Below, one piece after another: positions 34,495 to 44,689 of a stretch of DNA of 64,000 nt (the first letter of the stretch is position 1; each line of letters starts with the position of its first letter). Below the pieces are notes generated by a model. It worked only from the letters and a program-made list of their open reading frames with translations, searched no databases and had not been told where the DNA came from. Made by a program: the position numbers and the translations under genes. The DNA lies in assembly GCF_014203715.1 (NCBI RefSeq), contig NZ_JACHJP010000006.1, positions 124,001-188,000 of the forward strand, written 5' to 3'. The DNA is from Streptosporangium saharense (lineage in GTDB: Bacteria; Actinomycetota; Actinomycetes; Streptosporangiales; Streptosporangiaceae).

Positions 34495-36330
34495 TCAGCG
34501 GTCCGGCAGGGGAGGACGCTGGAACAGCGGACGGTCGGGGCCGGTGCCGATCAGCAGGCCCGCGTGCGCCGTCAGGACGGTGCAGCCGCCCGCGTCGCAC
34601 AGGTCCTCCCACCCGGCGGGACCGACGACCGGCGGGCGGGTGCGGATCCTGCCCTCGGCGTCGGCGATGTAGAGGCGGCCGTTCATCGCGGTGAGGCTCA
34701 CGGCGTCGCCGGAGGGACCGGCCAGGACCCACTCCGAGGTCTCCGGGCCCAGCTTCCACAGCCCCTCGGCGTTGACCGCGAAGAACTCCCCGTTCACCAT
34801 GCCCAGGCCGACCGAGGCGGCGGGCGCCTCGGCCAGCGTGGTCCAGCCGTTCTCCTGGTCGTCGAAGACGAGCCGCCCGTCCGCGGTGAGGCCGTACAGC
34901 CCGATGGGGTGCACGGCGGTGGCCTCCCTGGGGGTGGCCATGGCGACGACGCCGGGGGCGGTTCCCACCCGCTGCCAGCGCAGGTTCTGGGCCGCGACGT
35001 CCCGCACGAGCAGCGAGTCGTCGGGGGCCACGCCGTACAGGCGGGAGCCGAAGACCGTCAGCGCGCGCGGGGAGCCGGCACCGCCGACGATCTGCCAGCC
35101 GCCGACCGGCTCCGACAGGCGGTCGAGCACGTTGCGGGTGATCCGGTCGACCATCGGGTCGTGCAGGGCGTTGCCCCAGTTCACGGTGGAGGCGGTGAAG
35201 ACCGTCCCGGAGCCGAGACCGAAGACGCCCATGGTCGCCATGCCGCCCTGGCCGTAGCGGTGCCAGTGGCGCAGGTCGGCGGTGGCGAGGATGACGAACG
35301 AGGGCGGGGTGCCGTCACGGCCGGTGGCCAGCGGGACGCCGTCCACCTCGACGAAGTCGCAGGCGTCGGTCTCGTAGCCGATGGCGCCCTGGCCGAACTT
35401 GTCGCCCTCGCCGAGCCCGGTCCCCTCGAACGCCCAGTGCTCGGGGAACCTGACCGTGTAGGACTCCTCGTGCATGAGTTGCATGTACGGTCCCCACGTC
35501 CCGGCGCCGCGCCTGAAGCTGACGCCGGTCAGCGTGTTCTCCGGGCGGTTCACCGGGGCGCTCGACCACTCGACCGTGGTCAGGCCGGGCTCGACCGTGG
35601 CCATCGGGTCCATGGCCGCGTCGCGGTAGCAGACCATGGTCCGGCCCTCGTCCTCAAGGCGGAACTGCCACCAGCAGGTGTTGCCGGAGAACACCGCCAG
35701 GTTGCCGCCCCGGGCGACGAACGCCTCGACGTTGTCGCGCATCCCGGCCGTCCAGTACTCGTCGTGGCCGTTGACGACCAGCAGCCGGTAGCCGCCGAGC
35801 AGTTCGGCCCCGTCGTGCAGGTCGAGCCCCGAGCAGTAGTCCACGTCGTAACCGGCCGGGCCGAGCCAGCGGAGCATGCCCTCCTCCCAGCGCTCGGGCG
35901 GCGGACCCCCGCCGGGCCGGGTGAAGGAGACCTTCGCGGCGCGGGTCGGCTCCTCGGTCCAGTAGATCGACTCCCCGGGGATGCCCGCCCTGTTGTAGGC
36001 CTGCCAGGTCGGGAACGGGATCGACAGCAGGACCGGCGAGGACGGCTTCGCCGCCCTGACCACGAAGTAGACGTCGGAGAGACCCTCGGCGGAGCCCTCC
36101 CCCTCCTCGGAGGTGAAGACCGCGCGGTAGAGCGAGCTGGACCAGTCGGCGGGGACGTCGAGCGTCCACACGGGGCCGTCGAAGCGCGCGGTGAGCACTG
36201 GCCTGTCGGCGGCGACGTCCTCGACCGTGACCGTGCCGCGCGCCGGGGCCCGCGAGGTGCGGGTGAGGTGGAAGCGCAGCGACCCCTCCTGGACGCACGA
36301 GGTGGACTCGGCGTAGGCGTAGACCGTCAT
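34495..36330 (-). CDS. N,N-dimethylformamidase-like protein with five-blade propeller
   Basis: The first 400 residues of this 611-residue protein resemble the catalytic part of the N,N-dimethylformamidase large subunit: PFPTWQAYNRAG, then LLVVNGHDEYWT and GGNLAVFSGNTCWW. That enzyme hydrolyses a small amide using iron. From about residue 405 there are five repeats of about 40 residues, each with W then a GRLYGL-like strand (for example GSRLYGVAPDDSLL, IGLYGLTADGRLVF, NGRLYIADAEGRIR), as in five-bladed tachylectin-2-type propellers. No signal peptide is seen. It is the last gene of the NRPS2 operon and overlaps the condensation gene by four bases. An amidohydrolase role in tailoring is inferred. 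Confidence 0.75.
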   Translation of the reverse strand: MTVYAYAESTSCVQEGSLRFHLTRTSRAPARGTVTVEDVAADRPVLTARFDGPVWTLDVPADWSSSLYRAVFTSEEGEGSAEGLSDVYFVVRAAKPSSPVLLSIPFPTWQAYNRAGIPGESIYWTEEPTRAAKVSFTRPGGGPPPERWEEGMLRWLGPAGYDVDYCSGLDLHDGAELLGGYRLLVVNGHDEYWTAGMRDNVEAFVARGGNLAVFSGNTCWWQFRLEDEGRTMVCYRDAAMDPMATVEPGLTTVEWSSAPVNRPENTLTGVSFRRGAGTWGPYMQLMHEESYTVRFPEHWAFEGTGLGEGDKFGQGAIGYETDACDFVEVDGVPLATGRDGTPPSFVILATADLRHWHRYGQGGMATMGVFGLGSGTVFTASTVNWGNALHDPMVDRITRNVLDRLSEPVGGWQIVGGAGSPRALTVFGSRLYGVAPDDSLLVRDVAAQNLRWQRVGTAPGVVAMATPREATAVHPIGLYGLTADGRLVFDDQENGWTTLAEAPAASVGLGMVNGEFFAVNAEGLWKLGPETSEWVLAGPSGDAVSLTAMNGRLYIADAEGRIRTRPPVVGPAGWEDLCDAGGCTVLTAHAGLLIGTGPDRPLFQRPPLPDR

Positions 36331-37691
36331 CCGACCGGCTCCAGCGTCTCGTGGAAGGCCGCCTCGACCAGCAGCGACTCCAGGTCGCGCAGATAGCGTT
36401 CCATGCCCTCTCTCGGCAGGTAGCGGGTGTCGGCGGTCAGCGAGACGCCGAGGCCGCCCCGCTCCCCGGTCATGTGCAGGCAGAACCGGCAGTTGAGCTG
36501 GTCCTGGCTGAGCGGCCAGGTCAGCGTGGTCTCCTCCATCGCCAGCCGTACGGTCCGCTCGTCGTGGGAGGCGTCAACCCGGTCGATGAAGCGCATGTCG
36601 TTGAAGCAGCAGTAGGGGTGGACCCGGGTGCCCCGGTCGCGGCTGACCCGCTCGGTCAGCCGGTCCCTGTCCCCGGGGTCGTGGTAGGCGGAGCGGTAGG
36701 CGCGCAGCGCGGCGGGCTTGGCGGCCCTGAGCACCTCGGTGAAGGAACGCCCGCCGACGTCCAGCACGAACAGGCCCTCCTGGGAGAGGGTGGTGACGGC
36801 CTGGGCGGCGTCCTGGCGGAAGCGGTTGCCCACGATGGGCAGCATCGCGCACACCTCGTGCCCGGTCACCGCGCCGACCAGCATGCTCGATGCGGCCAGC
36901 AGCACGGTCGAGGTGCTCGTGCCGTACACCGCCGCGATCCGCTGCACGGCCAGGTCCATCGCCCGCGAGACGAGCTGCGCGCGCCAGATCGGCGGCTCGT
37001 CGGGAGCCGCGACGCGCCGGTCGAACATGGTGGGCGGGATGCGCCGGTACTCGTGCTCCCAGTGCTCGGCGGCGATGCGGGCGACCCGTCTTCCCTGCTC
37101 CGCGCGCTGCCAGCGGGCCAGGTCGAGCGGCGAGGGCGGCGGCGGTCCCGGTACGGCTCCGCGCAACAGCAGCAGTCTCAGGTCGGTGACCGCGACCTCG
37201 GCGCCGAGCCCGTCGGCCGCGAGATGGCAGAAGACCAGCACGACGTGGGACACCGTGCCGTCCTCGTCGACCACCAACCCGACCCGCAACGGCCACTCAC
37301 CGGCGTAGTCGAACGCCGTCGCGGCCAGCTCCTCCATCAGCCGCTCCGGGTCCTCGCGGGAGATCGTCACCGGGATGCTCCCGGCCGTCCCGAGGACCTG
37401 CGACGGTTCGGCGTCCGGTGGTACCCGTGGGGACGGAGCCGCCCCTGGCCCCGTGCTCAGCCCCACAGTCAGTTTGGTACGCAGTGACTCGTGCCGCTCG
37501 ACCAGGGCGCCCAGGACCTCGGCGGCCCGCGCCACGGTCAGCGGCCTGGCCCGTCTCGGCACCGCGAGCACCCGGCCGAAGTTGAAGTAGTGGTCGTCCG
37601 GTGCCGTCTTCCTGATCGCGTCCCAGATCGCCCGCTGTCCCCAGGTCAGCGGAGCCGTACCCGACCGGCTCCCCGAGAACCGGATGTCCAT
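36327..37691 (-). CDS. Stand-alone condensation-domain protein 2
   Basis: This 454-residue protein is a free condensation domain: TWGQRAIWDAIRKT near the start, LVERHESLRTKL, and the catalytic CHLAADG near residue 155 (HHxxxDG with Cys for the first His; the catalytic second His and DG are kept). No adenylation or carrier part is attached. It lies between a free carrier protein and a dimethylformamidase-like gene in the NRPS2 operon. It may join a group held on carrier protein 3 to the NRPS2 product. Confidence 0.85.
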   Translation of the reverse strand: MDIRFSGSRSGTAPLTWGQRAIWDAIRKTAPDDHYFNFGRVLAVPRRARPLTVARAAEVLGALVERHESLRTKLTVGLSTGPGAAPSPRVPPDAEPSQVLGTAGSIPVTISREDPERLMEELAATAFDYAGEWPLRVGLVVDEDGTVSHVVLVFCHLAADGLGAEVAVTDLRLLLLRGAVPGPPPPSPLDLARWQRAEQGRRVARIAAEHWEHEYRRIPPTMFDRRVAAPDEPPIWRAQLVSRAMDLAVQRIAAVYGTSTSTVLLAASSMLVGAVTGHEVCAMLPIVGNRFRQDAAQAVTTLSQEGLFVLDVGGRSFTEVLRAAKPAALRAYRSAYHDPGDRDRLTERVSRDRGTRVHPYCCFNDMRFIDRVDASHDERTVRLAMEETTLTWPLSQDQLNCRFCLHMTGERGGLGVSLTADTRYLPREGMERYLRDLESLLVEAAFHETLEPVG

Positions 37692-37743
37692 GTTGTCTCT
37701 CCCCGTTCGAAAAACGCCTCCGACCGCTCTGTCAGGGGGCGTC

Positions 37744-37995
37744 TCAAGGACCGGGGCGTCCGGCCTGGGTGATGTGGCGTTCGAGGGCTCCCAGGTCGTC
37801 CAGCAGGTCGAGGCCGTCGCCCGACAGGTCGATCTCGACGCCGAACTCCGTCTCGACCGCGTCGATCAGCCGCATCTGGGCCAGCGAGGTGACCCCGAGG
37901 GCGGACAGCGGGACCGTGGCGTTCAGTGCCTCCTCGGCGGTGACGGCGCCGTCCGACGCGGAGGCGACCATCGCGGCCAGCCGTTCCCTAACCAT
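37744..37995 (-). CDS. Stand-alone carrier protein 3
   Basis: This 83-residue acyl carrier protein has the phosphopantetheine site LGVTSLAQMRLIDAVE with Ser near residue 34. It belongs to a different subtype from the two GGHSL carriers and looks more like PKS or fatty-acid ACPs. ATG 37995 has the strong site GGAGGGGGAG; the longer frame upstream runs into mbtH. The start overlaps the end of a 24-codon frame, which suggests coupled translation. Confidence 0.88.
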   Translation of the reverse strand: MVRERLAAMVASASDGAVTAEEALNATVPLSALGVTSLAQMRLIDAVETEFGVEIDLSGDGLDLLDDLGALERHITQAGRPGP

Positions 37996-38062
37996 TGGCG
38001 CTCCCCCTCCGGTGCGGGCCGCGGATGTCGTCCCGCGAGACCCAGATCCACTCCTCGGACAT
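37988..38062 (-). CDS. 24-codon small ORF between mbtH and the carrier gene
   Basis: This frame begins MSEEWIWVSRDD and ends RRGSANG. It has GAGGGAG seven bases before its ATG, starts one base after the mbtH stop, and its end overlaps the carrier protein start. I recognise no family. It could be a true small peptide, a translational coupler that carries ribosomes to the carrier gene, or a chance frame. Confidence 0.45.
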   Translation of the reverse strand: MSEEWIWVSRDDIRGPHRRGSANG

Positions 38063-38063
38063 G

Positions 38064-38237
38064 TCAGGACTCCCTCGCGCTGAGCGGACGAAGGTCGGTC
38101 CACACCCTGTCGATGTGGGCCAGGCACTCCTCCTTGGGGCCGGAGAAGCCCTCAAGGCGCCAGCCGTCCGGCAGCCGCCTGCCCTCCGGCCAGACCGAGT
38201 ACTGCTCCTCGTGGTTGACCACGACGTGGTGACTCAT
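38064..38237 (-). CDS. MbtH-like protein
   Basis: This 57-residue protein is an MbtH-like chaperone that binds and activates NRPS adenylation domains. It has the full family pattern: [19 protein letters not shown], the glycine block [14 protein letters not shown], and VWTDLRPLS at the C-terminus. Its ATG overlaps the NRPS2 stop as ATGA. It probably serves NRPS2 and perhaps the other synthetases, as no second mbtH gene is seen in the window. Confidence 0.95.
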   Translation of the reverse strand: MSHHVVVNHEEQYSVWPEGRRLPDGWRLEGFSGPKEECLAHIDRVWTDLRPLSARES

Positions 38238-41200
38238 CTCGCTTCCCCGTTTCCTTGAGGTCCTTGAGGCGTCCGCACGAGACCCTCGGCCTCGTCGTCG
38301 GACAGTTCCGCCAGCTCGGCGATCAGCGTCTCCTCGATCGAGGCGGCGAGCCCCGCCACGGTGCTGTGCGCGAACAGCACGCGGATCGGCACGTCGATCT
38401 CGACGAGGGCGCGGATCCTGGCGATGACGCGGGTGGCCAGCAGCGAGTGCCCGCCGAGGGCGAAGAAGTCGTCGAAGGCGCCGATCTCCTCGATCCCCAG
38501 CACCTCGCCGAACACGTCGGCCACCAGTTGTTCGGCGTCGCTACGCGGGGCGACCCGCTCCCTGGGGGCCGCCTGCGGCGCGGGCAGCGCGGCCCGGTCG
38601 ATCTTGCCGTTGCGGTTCAGCGGCAGCGCGTCGAGCCGTACCCACAGGGAGGGCACCATGTAGGCGGGCAGCGTGGCCCCGAGCAGCCGGGCGAGGTCCT
38701 CCCCCTCGGGAGTGCCGACGATGTATCCGACCAGCACCCCGTCCCGTACGGCGACGGCCGCCTGGCCGACTCCCGGGCAGGCCAGCAGCCGCGCCTCGAT
38801 CTCACCCAGCTCGACCCGGAAGCCCCTGACCTTGACCTGGTCGTCGTCGCGGCCGAGGAACTCCAGTTGCCCGTCGTTGCGCCAGCGCACCCGGTCGCCG
38901 GTGCGGTAGACACGCGAGCCGCCGGGGCCTGGCACGAACCGCTCCGCGGTCAGCGCGGGCCTGCCCAGATAGCCCTGGGCGACGCCCGCCCCGGTGACGC
39001 ACAGCTCACCGGCCACGCCGGGCGGCACCGGCTCGCCGTGCTCGTCCAGGACCAGGACGCGGGTGCCGCCGACGGGCACGCCGATGGGCGGGCGTCCCGG
39101 GGAACCGTCCAGCTCCGCCGTGGTCGCGATGATCGTCGTCTCGGTCGGGCCGTAGGTGTTGACCAGCCGTACCCGGTCGCCGAAGCGCTCCCGCCAGCGC
39201 GCCACGGCGGCCTCGTGCACCTGCTCGCCGCCCAGGATGACCAGCCGCAGCGTGTCCGGCCACGGGACCTCGTCGATCTGGTCGACCAGCGCGTGCCAGT
39301 AGGCAGTCGGCAGGTCGAGGACCGTCACCCCGGCCAGGTGGTCGGGCAGCGTGACGCCGCCGTCGGGAAGCAGTTCGACACGCGCCCCCGCCGCCAGGGC
39401 CGGGTAGATCTCCTCGGCGTGCGTGTCGAAGCTCAGCGAGGCGAACTGCACGACCCGGTCGCCGGGGTGCAGGCCGTACGCCTGACGCATCCACGTCACC
39501 CGCGCGGCGAGCCCGTCGTGCCCGACCACCACGCCCTTGGGGGTGCCGGTCGAGCCCGAGGTGTAGATCACGTACGCGGCGGCGCCGTGCGGCAGAGGCT
39601 CCATCGGCTGTACGGCCTCGGGCACGGCGTCGAGCACGTAGGACGCCCCGCTGTCCTCGACGAGGAAGGCGAGCCGTTCCGCCGGGTAGTCGGGGTCCAG
39701 CGGCAGGTAGGCGGCCCCGGCACGCCAGACGGCCAGCAGCGCCGCGATCGTGTCGGGCGTCCTGCCGAGCCGTACGCCGACCACGTCTCCCGGGGCGACG
39801 CCGCGCGAGCGCAGCAGACCGGCCAGCTCGTCGGCCCTGGCGTCCAGCTCGGCGTAGGTCAGCGCCTGCGGCCCGCAGCCGACCGCGACGGCGTCGGGCG
39901 ACCGCCGTACGGCCGCCGCGACCAGCTCCGGCACCGAGGGCGTCTCGGGCAGGGCGGGTCCCTCGCCCAGACGGGCGAGCAGCGTCTCGTCCTGCTCGGT
40001 GCGCAGCGGCAGCGCGGAGATCCGCTCGTCCGCGGCACCGGGAAGCGCGGTGAGCAGCAGCCGCAGCCGCGCGCCCAGCGCCTCGACCGTCGCCCGGTCG
40101 AACAGCGCGGTGTCGTAGACCAGCGTGAGCAGCAGCTCGTGCTCGTCCTGCCAGGCCTCAAGGGCGAGTTCGAGCTTGGCCTGACGCATGCCGTGCTCGA
40201 ACGCGCTCGCCGTCAGCCCGGCGAAGGCGTCGCCGTCCTGGCCGCCGTCCTGGGTGTGCAGGATGAACATGGTCTGGAACAGCGGGGTGCGGGTGAGGTC
40301 GCGCTCGGCCCGCAGCGCCGTGACCAGCTCCTCGAAGGGGACGCCCTGGTGGGAGAAGGCGTCCAGGACGCTGATCTGGGTGCGTTCGAGCAGTTCGGTG
40401 AAGACCGGGTCGCCGGACAGGTCGCCGCGCAGCACCAGCGTGTCGCTGAGGTAGCCGACGACGGGTTCGAGCTGGACCCGGTCCCTGCCCGCGGTCGCGG
40501 TGCCGACCAGGATGTCGTTCTGTCCGGTGTGCCTGGCCAGCAGCGTCTGGTAGGCGGCGAGCAGCACCATGAACATGGTGGCGCCGTGCCGCCTGCCGAG
40601 CAGGGCCAGCTCACGGGCCTGCTCCGCAGTCAGCCTGACCTCGACCACGTCGCCGTCCCTGGTGCTCGCCGCGGTGCGTGGCCGGTCGAGCGGCAGGTCG
40701 AGCGGGGTGGGGTCGGTGAGCCGTTCGCGCCAGTGGTCGAGCAGCGCGGAGGTGTCGCGCTCCCGCTGCCAGCGGGCGACGTCGCCGAACTGCAGCGGCA
40801 GCGGGGGCAGCTCGCCACCCCCCGAGTAGAGGTGGCCGAGCTCCTCGAAGATGAGGTTGAGTGACCAGCCGTCGCCGAGGATGTGGTGGACGACCACGCA
40901 CAGCACGTGGTCCTCCGCGCCGATCCTGACGAGCACGGCCCGCAGCGGCGGCCTGGTGGCCAGGTCGGCGAAGGGCCGGTTGGTGAGGTCCGCGACGACG
41001 TCGAGCGCCTCGGCCTCCCCGGTGACCGTGACCTCCTCGACGGGCACGGGTCCCGGCGGGTCGATGACGACCGAGGGGGCGCCGTCCACGTCGGGGAAGC
41101 GGGTGCGCAGGCTCTCGTGCCTGGCGGTGACGCCGTCCAGCGCCCTGGCGAGAGCCTGCCGGTCGAGCGGCCCCCGCAGCCGCCTGACCAGGCACATGTT

Positions 41201-44200
41201 GTAGGAGGCGTCGTCCGGGTCGAGCCGGTTGAGGAACCAGAGCCGCTCCTGCCCGAAGGACAGCGGCGGGACGCTCCCCTCCGGCCTCGGCCGGGGTCCC
41301 TCGTCGTCGCGTGCGCCTTGCGCGGGCTCGGCTCCGGTGAGCAGCTCGGCGAGCGCTGCCACACCCGGCCGCAGGAAGACCTCCCTGACCGGCACCTCGA
41401 TCCTGGACAGTACGGCAAGCCGCGCGGTGACCATGGTCGCCAGCAGCGAGTGGCCGCCGAGGGCGAAGAAGTCGTCGTGCGCCCCGACGGAGGGCACGCC
41501 GAGCACCTCGGAGAAGACCTGGGCGACGAGCCGTTCCGCGGGGGTGCGGGGCGCGGTCGCGGCGGTCTGCGGGGCCGCCTCGACGTCGGGAAGCGCCTTG
41601 CGGTCGATCTTCCCGTTGGGGGTGAGCGGGAGCGCGCCGACCTCGACGAGCACGCCGGGCACCATGTAGGAGGGCAGTTGCCGTCCCGCGTGCTCCCTGA
41701 CGGCGTCGAGGAGCTCGGGGTCACCGGGCTCCACCGGTACCACGAAGGCGGCCAGCCGCTCACCGCGCACCGCGACGACGGCCTGCGCGACCCCGGGGCA
41801 GGTGTCGAGGACCGCCTCGATCTCACCGAGTTCGATGCGGTGGCCGCGCAGCTTGACCTGGTTGTCGGTGCGGCCGAGGAACTCCAGGGTGCCGTCGGCC
41901 CGCCAGCGGGCCAGGTCCCCGGTGCGGTAGACGCGCGAGCCGCCGGGGCCGGGCACGAACCGCTCGGCGGTCAGCGCGGGACGGCCGAGATAGCCGGTCG
42001 CCACCCCGTCGCCGCCGATGAGCAGCTCACCGGGCACGCCGATCGGCGCGGGCGAACCGGCCGGGTCAAGCACGTGCACGACGGTGTTGGCGATCGGGCC
42101 GCCGATGACGATCTCGCCGGGCTCCTCGGGAACCTCCCAGGCCGTGGACCAGATCGTCGTCTCGGTCGGGCCGTAGACGTTGACGAGCCGCGCGACCCGG
42201 GGCCGAAGCTCCCTGGCGAGCTGCGGCGCGAGGGGTTCGCCACCGGTCAGCGCCGTCACCCGGGGCAGGTCCCCGCTGAGCAGGACCCGCCAGCCGGACG
42301 GTGTCGCCTGCACGTGGGTGACGCCCTCGTCCCTGACCAGGCGGGCCAGCGCGGCGCCGTCGCGGGCGGTGTCGGCGTCGGCGACGACGATCCTGCCCCC
42401 GGTCACCAGCGGGAGATACAGCTCAAGGGCGGAGATGTCGAACGACAGCGAGGTCAGCGCGAGCCACACGTCCCGCGACGTCGAGCCGACCAGCGTCCGC
42501 ATGGCGAGCAGGAAGTTCGTCAGCGCCCGGTGCGGCACGACGACGCCCTTGGGCCGTCCCGTCGAACCCGAGGTGTAGAGGACGTAGGCGGTGTCGCCGG
42601 GGCGGGGCCGTACGGGAACATCGGCGGTGGCGGGCGGCAGGTCGTCCAGGCTCGTCAGGACCAGGGCGGCGCCGGAGTCCTCGATCACGTAGGCGACGCG
42701 GGCCCGCGGGTAGTCGGGATCGACGGGCAGGTAGGCCGCCCCGCTCATCGCCACGCCGAGCAGCGCGACGACCATGTCCGTCCCGCGTTCCATCTGGACG
42801 GCGACGAGCGCGTCCCGCCCGATGCCCGCGGCGGCCAGCCGTCCGGCCAGGTCGGCGGCCCGCGCGGTCAGCTCGGCGTAGGTCAGCGCGCCGACGGCGA
42901 CGGCGTCGGGGGTGGCGGCGGCCTGGTCCAGCACGAGGTCGACCAGGGTCAGCTCGGGCAGCTCGGCCGAGGTCTCGTTCCACGCGGCCAGCAGGTCCAG
43001 CTCGGCCTCGGGAAGCATGGGCAGCGAGCCGATCGGCGTCTCCGGGGCGGCTACCGCGGCCCTGAGGAGTTCGACGAACCTGGCGACCATCCGCTCGGCC
43101 GTCCTGTGCTCGAACAGGTCGGTGCTGTAGAGCACGGTGCCGAGCACGTGGCCCTCGGGCAGGGGCGTGAGGTCCATGGACAGGTCGACCCTGGCCCTGG
43201 TCCAGCCGTGCGGGAAGGGGGAGGCGTCGAGGCCGGGCAGCGGGTCGCCGGCCTCGCCGTGGGTGTGGAAGGCGAACAGGGTCTGGAACAGCGGGGTCCG
43301 GCTGAGGTCCCGCTCGACGTCGAGTTCGGCGACGAGCCGCTCGAAGGGCACGTCCTGACGGGACAGCGCGTTGAGCACGACCTTGCGGGTGCGCTTGAGC
43401 AGGTCGGCGAAGGTGGGGTCGCCGGACACGTCGCAGCGCAGCGCCAGCGTGGTCGACAGGAAACCGATCATGGTCTCCAGCTCGGTGGTCCCGCGCCCCG
43501 CCGACGGCGTGCCGACGCAGAAGTCCTCCTGCCCCGCGTGCCTGGCCAGCAGCACCTGGTAGGCGGAGAGCAGCACCATGTACGGCGTGCAGCGCGAGCG
43601 CCTCGCCAGCTCGGTGATCCCGGCGGTCAGCTCCTCGTCGAGTTCGAAGTGCACCTCGCCGCCCTCGCCGCCGCGCTGGGCGGGACGGGGCCGGTCGGCG
43701 GGCAGGTCGAGGGGGGAGACCCCGGTCAGATGCTCGACCCACCAGCGCAGCTCGGTGTCCTCGGCGGCGCGTTGCGCGCGGGCGTGCTCGCCGTACTGCA
43801 GGGGCAGGGCGGGCAGGTCGGCGGCGCCGCCACCGGCGTAGAGGATGGCGACCTCGGAGCACAGCACGTTCAGCGACCAGCCGTCGCCGTTGATGTGGTG
43901 CAGCACGACGCAGAGCACGTGGTCGAGCGGGCCCAGCTCGATCAGCGCCACCCGGAACGGCGGCGCGGCGGCCAGGTCGAATTCGGTGTTGGTGACGCCG
44001 GAGACAAGCGTGCGCGCCTGTTCCTCGTCCGCCGCGCTCAGCCGTTCGACGACGACCGGGGCCGGGGGTTCGACGACCGCGACCGGCTCTCCTGCCACCT
44101 CGCGGAATCGGGTGCGCAGGCTTTCGTGCCGCGCGGCGACCGCGGTGAAGGAGGCTTCCAGAGCGGCGGTGTCAAGACGACCTTTCAACCTGTAAACATA

Positions 44201-44323
44201 GGATGTGTTGTAGGTTGAGTCGCCGGGGTCGAGGCGGTGAAGAAACCATAACCGCTGCTGGCCGTACGACAGCGGATACTCCGTCCAGGACTGGCCGGGG
44301 GAAATGGTCTCTGGCTGAAGCAC
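38234..44323 (-). CDS. NRPS2: C-A-T-C-A-T, predicted Gly then a basic residue
   Basis: This 2,029-residue synthetase has two complete modules and no release or epimerisation domain. Motifs: HHINGDGW near 144, [11 protein letters not shown] near 584, LGGHSLL near 958; then HHILGDGW near 1146, [11 protein letters not shown] near 1589, LGGHSLL near 1958. Codes read by eye against GrsA are DILQLGVIWK (one change from a known glycine code DILQLGLIWK) and DTEDIGTIIK; the acidic residues at positions 2-4 fit Lys, Orn, Arg, beta-Lys or diaminobutyrate. GTG 44323 with AAGGAG upstream is preferred to the longer frame. The chain must pass to another protein for release. An operator copy lies upstream. 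Confidence 0.93.
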   Translation of the reverse strand: MLQPETISPGQSWTEYPLSYGQQRLWFLHRLDPGDSTYNTSYVYRLKGRLDTAALEASFTAVAARHESLRTRFREVAGEPVAVVEPPAPVVVERLSAADEEQARTLVSGVTNTEFDLAAAPPFRVALIELGPLDHVLCVVLHHINGDGWSLNVLCSEVAILYAGGGAADLPALPLQYGEHARAQRAAEDTELRWWVEHLTGVSPLDLPADRPRPAQRGGEGGEVHFELDEELTAGITELARRSRCTPYMVLLSAYQVLLARHAGQEDFCVGTPSAGRGTTELETMIGFLSTTLALRCDVSGDPTFADLLKRTRKVVLNALSRQDVPFERLVAELDVERDLSRTPLFQTLFAFHTHGEAGDPLPGLDASPFPHGWTRARVDLSMDLTPLPEGHVLGTVLYSTDLFEHRTAERMVARFVELLRAAVAAPETPIGSLPMLPEAELDLLAAWNETSAELPELTLVDLVLDQAAATPDAVAVGALTYAELTARAADLAGRLAAAGIGRDALVAVQMERGTDMVVALLGVAMSGAAYLPVDPDYPRARVAYVIEDSGAALVLTSLDDLPPATADVPVRPRPGDTAYVLYTSGSTGRPKGVVVPHRALTNFLLAMRTLVGSTSRDVWLALTSLSFDISALELYLPLVTGGRIVVADADTARDGAALARLVRDEGVTHVQATPSGWRVLLSGDLPRVTALTGGEPLAPQLARELRPRVARLVNVYGPTETTIWSTAWEVPEEPGEIVIGGPIANTVVHVLDPAGSPAPIGVPGELLIGGDGVATGYLGRPALTAERFVPGPGGSRVYRTGDLARWRADGTLEFLGRTDNQVKLRGHRIELGEIEAVLDTCPGVAQAVVAVRGERLAAFVVPVEPGDPELLDAVREHAGRQLPSYMVPGVLVEVGALPLTPNGKIDRKALPDVEAAPQTAATAPRTPAERLVAQVFSEVLGVPSVGAHDDFFALGGHSLLATMVTARLAVLSRIEVPVREVFLRPGVAALAELLTGAEPAQGARDDEGPRPRPEGSVPPLSFGQERLWFLNRLDPDDASYNMCLVRRLRGPLDRQALARALDGVTARHESLRTRFPDVDGAPSVVIDPPGPVPVEEVTVTGEAEALDVVADLTNRPFADLATRPPLRAVLVRIGAEDHVLCVVVHHILGDGWSLNLIFEELGHLYSGGGELPPLPLQFGDVARWQRERDTSALLDHWRERLTDPTPLDLPLDRPRTAASTRDGDVVEVRLTAEQARELALLGRRHGATMFMVLLAAYQTLLARHTGQNDILVGTATAGRDRVQLEPVVGYLSDTLVLRGDLSGDPVFTELLERTQISVLDAFSHQGVPFEELVTALRAERDLTRTPLFQTMFILHTQDGGQDGDAFAGLTASAFEHGMRQAKLELALEAWQDEHELLLTLVYDTALFDRATVEALGARLRLLLTALPGAADERISALPLRTEQDETLLARLGEGPALPETPSVPELVAAAVRRSPDAVAVGCGPQALTYAELDARADELAGLLRSRGVAPGDVVGVRLGRTPDTIAALLAVWRAGAAYLPLDPDYPAERLAFLVEDSGASYVLDAVPEAVQPMEPLPHGAAAYVIYTSGSTGTPKGVVVGHDGLAARVTWMRQAYGLHPGDRVVQFASLSFDTHAEEIYPALAAGARVELLPDGGVTLPDHLAGVTVLDLPTAYWHALVDQIDEVPWPDTLRLVILGGEQVHEAAVARWRERFGDRVRLVNTYGPTETTIIATTAELDGSPGRPPIGVPVGGTRVLVLDEHGEPVPPGVAGELCVTGAGVAQGYLGRPALTAERFVPGPGGSRVYRTGDRVRWRNDGQLEFLGRDDDQVKVRGFRVELGEIEARLLACPGVGQAAVAVRDGVLVGYIVGTPEGEDLARLLGATLPAYMVPSLWVRLDALPLNRNGKIDRAALPAPQAAPRERVAPRSDAEQLVADVFGEVLGIEEIGAFDDFFALGGHSLLATRVIARIRALVEIDVPIRVLFAHSTVAGLAASIEETLIAELAELSDDEAEGLVRTPQGPQGNGEAR

Positions 44324-44434
44324 GCAGAGCTCCTTCGGCGGCCGCGGGATCGCACGCACATGAGCACGCCTCGTAAATGGGTATGCGAAAGCCCGCTCCG
44401 CGCATATTTGCCGAGTTGAGCACAGAAGACGAAG

Positions 44435-44462
44435 GGTTTCTTTCTGGAAAGAAACCTTTCAG
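44435..44462. promoter_or_regulatory. Shared operator copy 5, NRPS2 promoter
   Basis: GGTTTCTTTC and GAAAGAAACC form a perfect 10-base inverted repeat around TG (44435-44456). On the minus strand it reads CTGAAAGGTTTCTTTCC after CCTAACT, a layout like the ROK promoters. It lies 112 bases before the NRPS2 start. Confidence 0.7.
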
Positions 44463-44606
44463 TTAGGTCTGGGTCGTTAGTGTTACACCTCTTCCCCAGC
44501 TTCGCAAGGCCCGCCATCTCTGGGGACTCCCGGCCTATCCTGACAACCTTCCCAAAGGGCTTGCGTGGCCGTGGCGATCATGTAAGACTGGCGCTCGTTT
44601 TACAAT

Positions 44607-44624
44607 AGTAAAGATTCTTTCCTG
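44607..44624. promoter_or_regulatory. Shared operator copy 6, acyl ligase promoter
   Basis: CAGGAAAGAATCTTTACT on the minus strand shares AAAGAATCTTTAC with copy 1 at 6125. A TACAAT hexamer directly precedes it on the plus strand as a possible -10. The 366-base gap 44324-44689 contains copies 5 and 6 and no gene that I can see. Confidence 0.65.
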
Positions 44625-44689
44625 TAGCGACTCGGACGCTCGATACGCGTCGGGTTCTATACATCCGATCTTTGTGGGAGGTTCACTTG

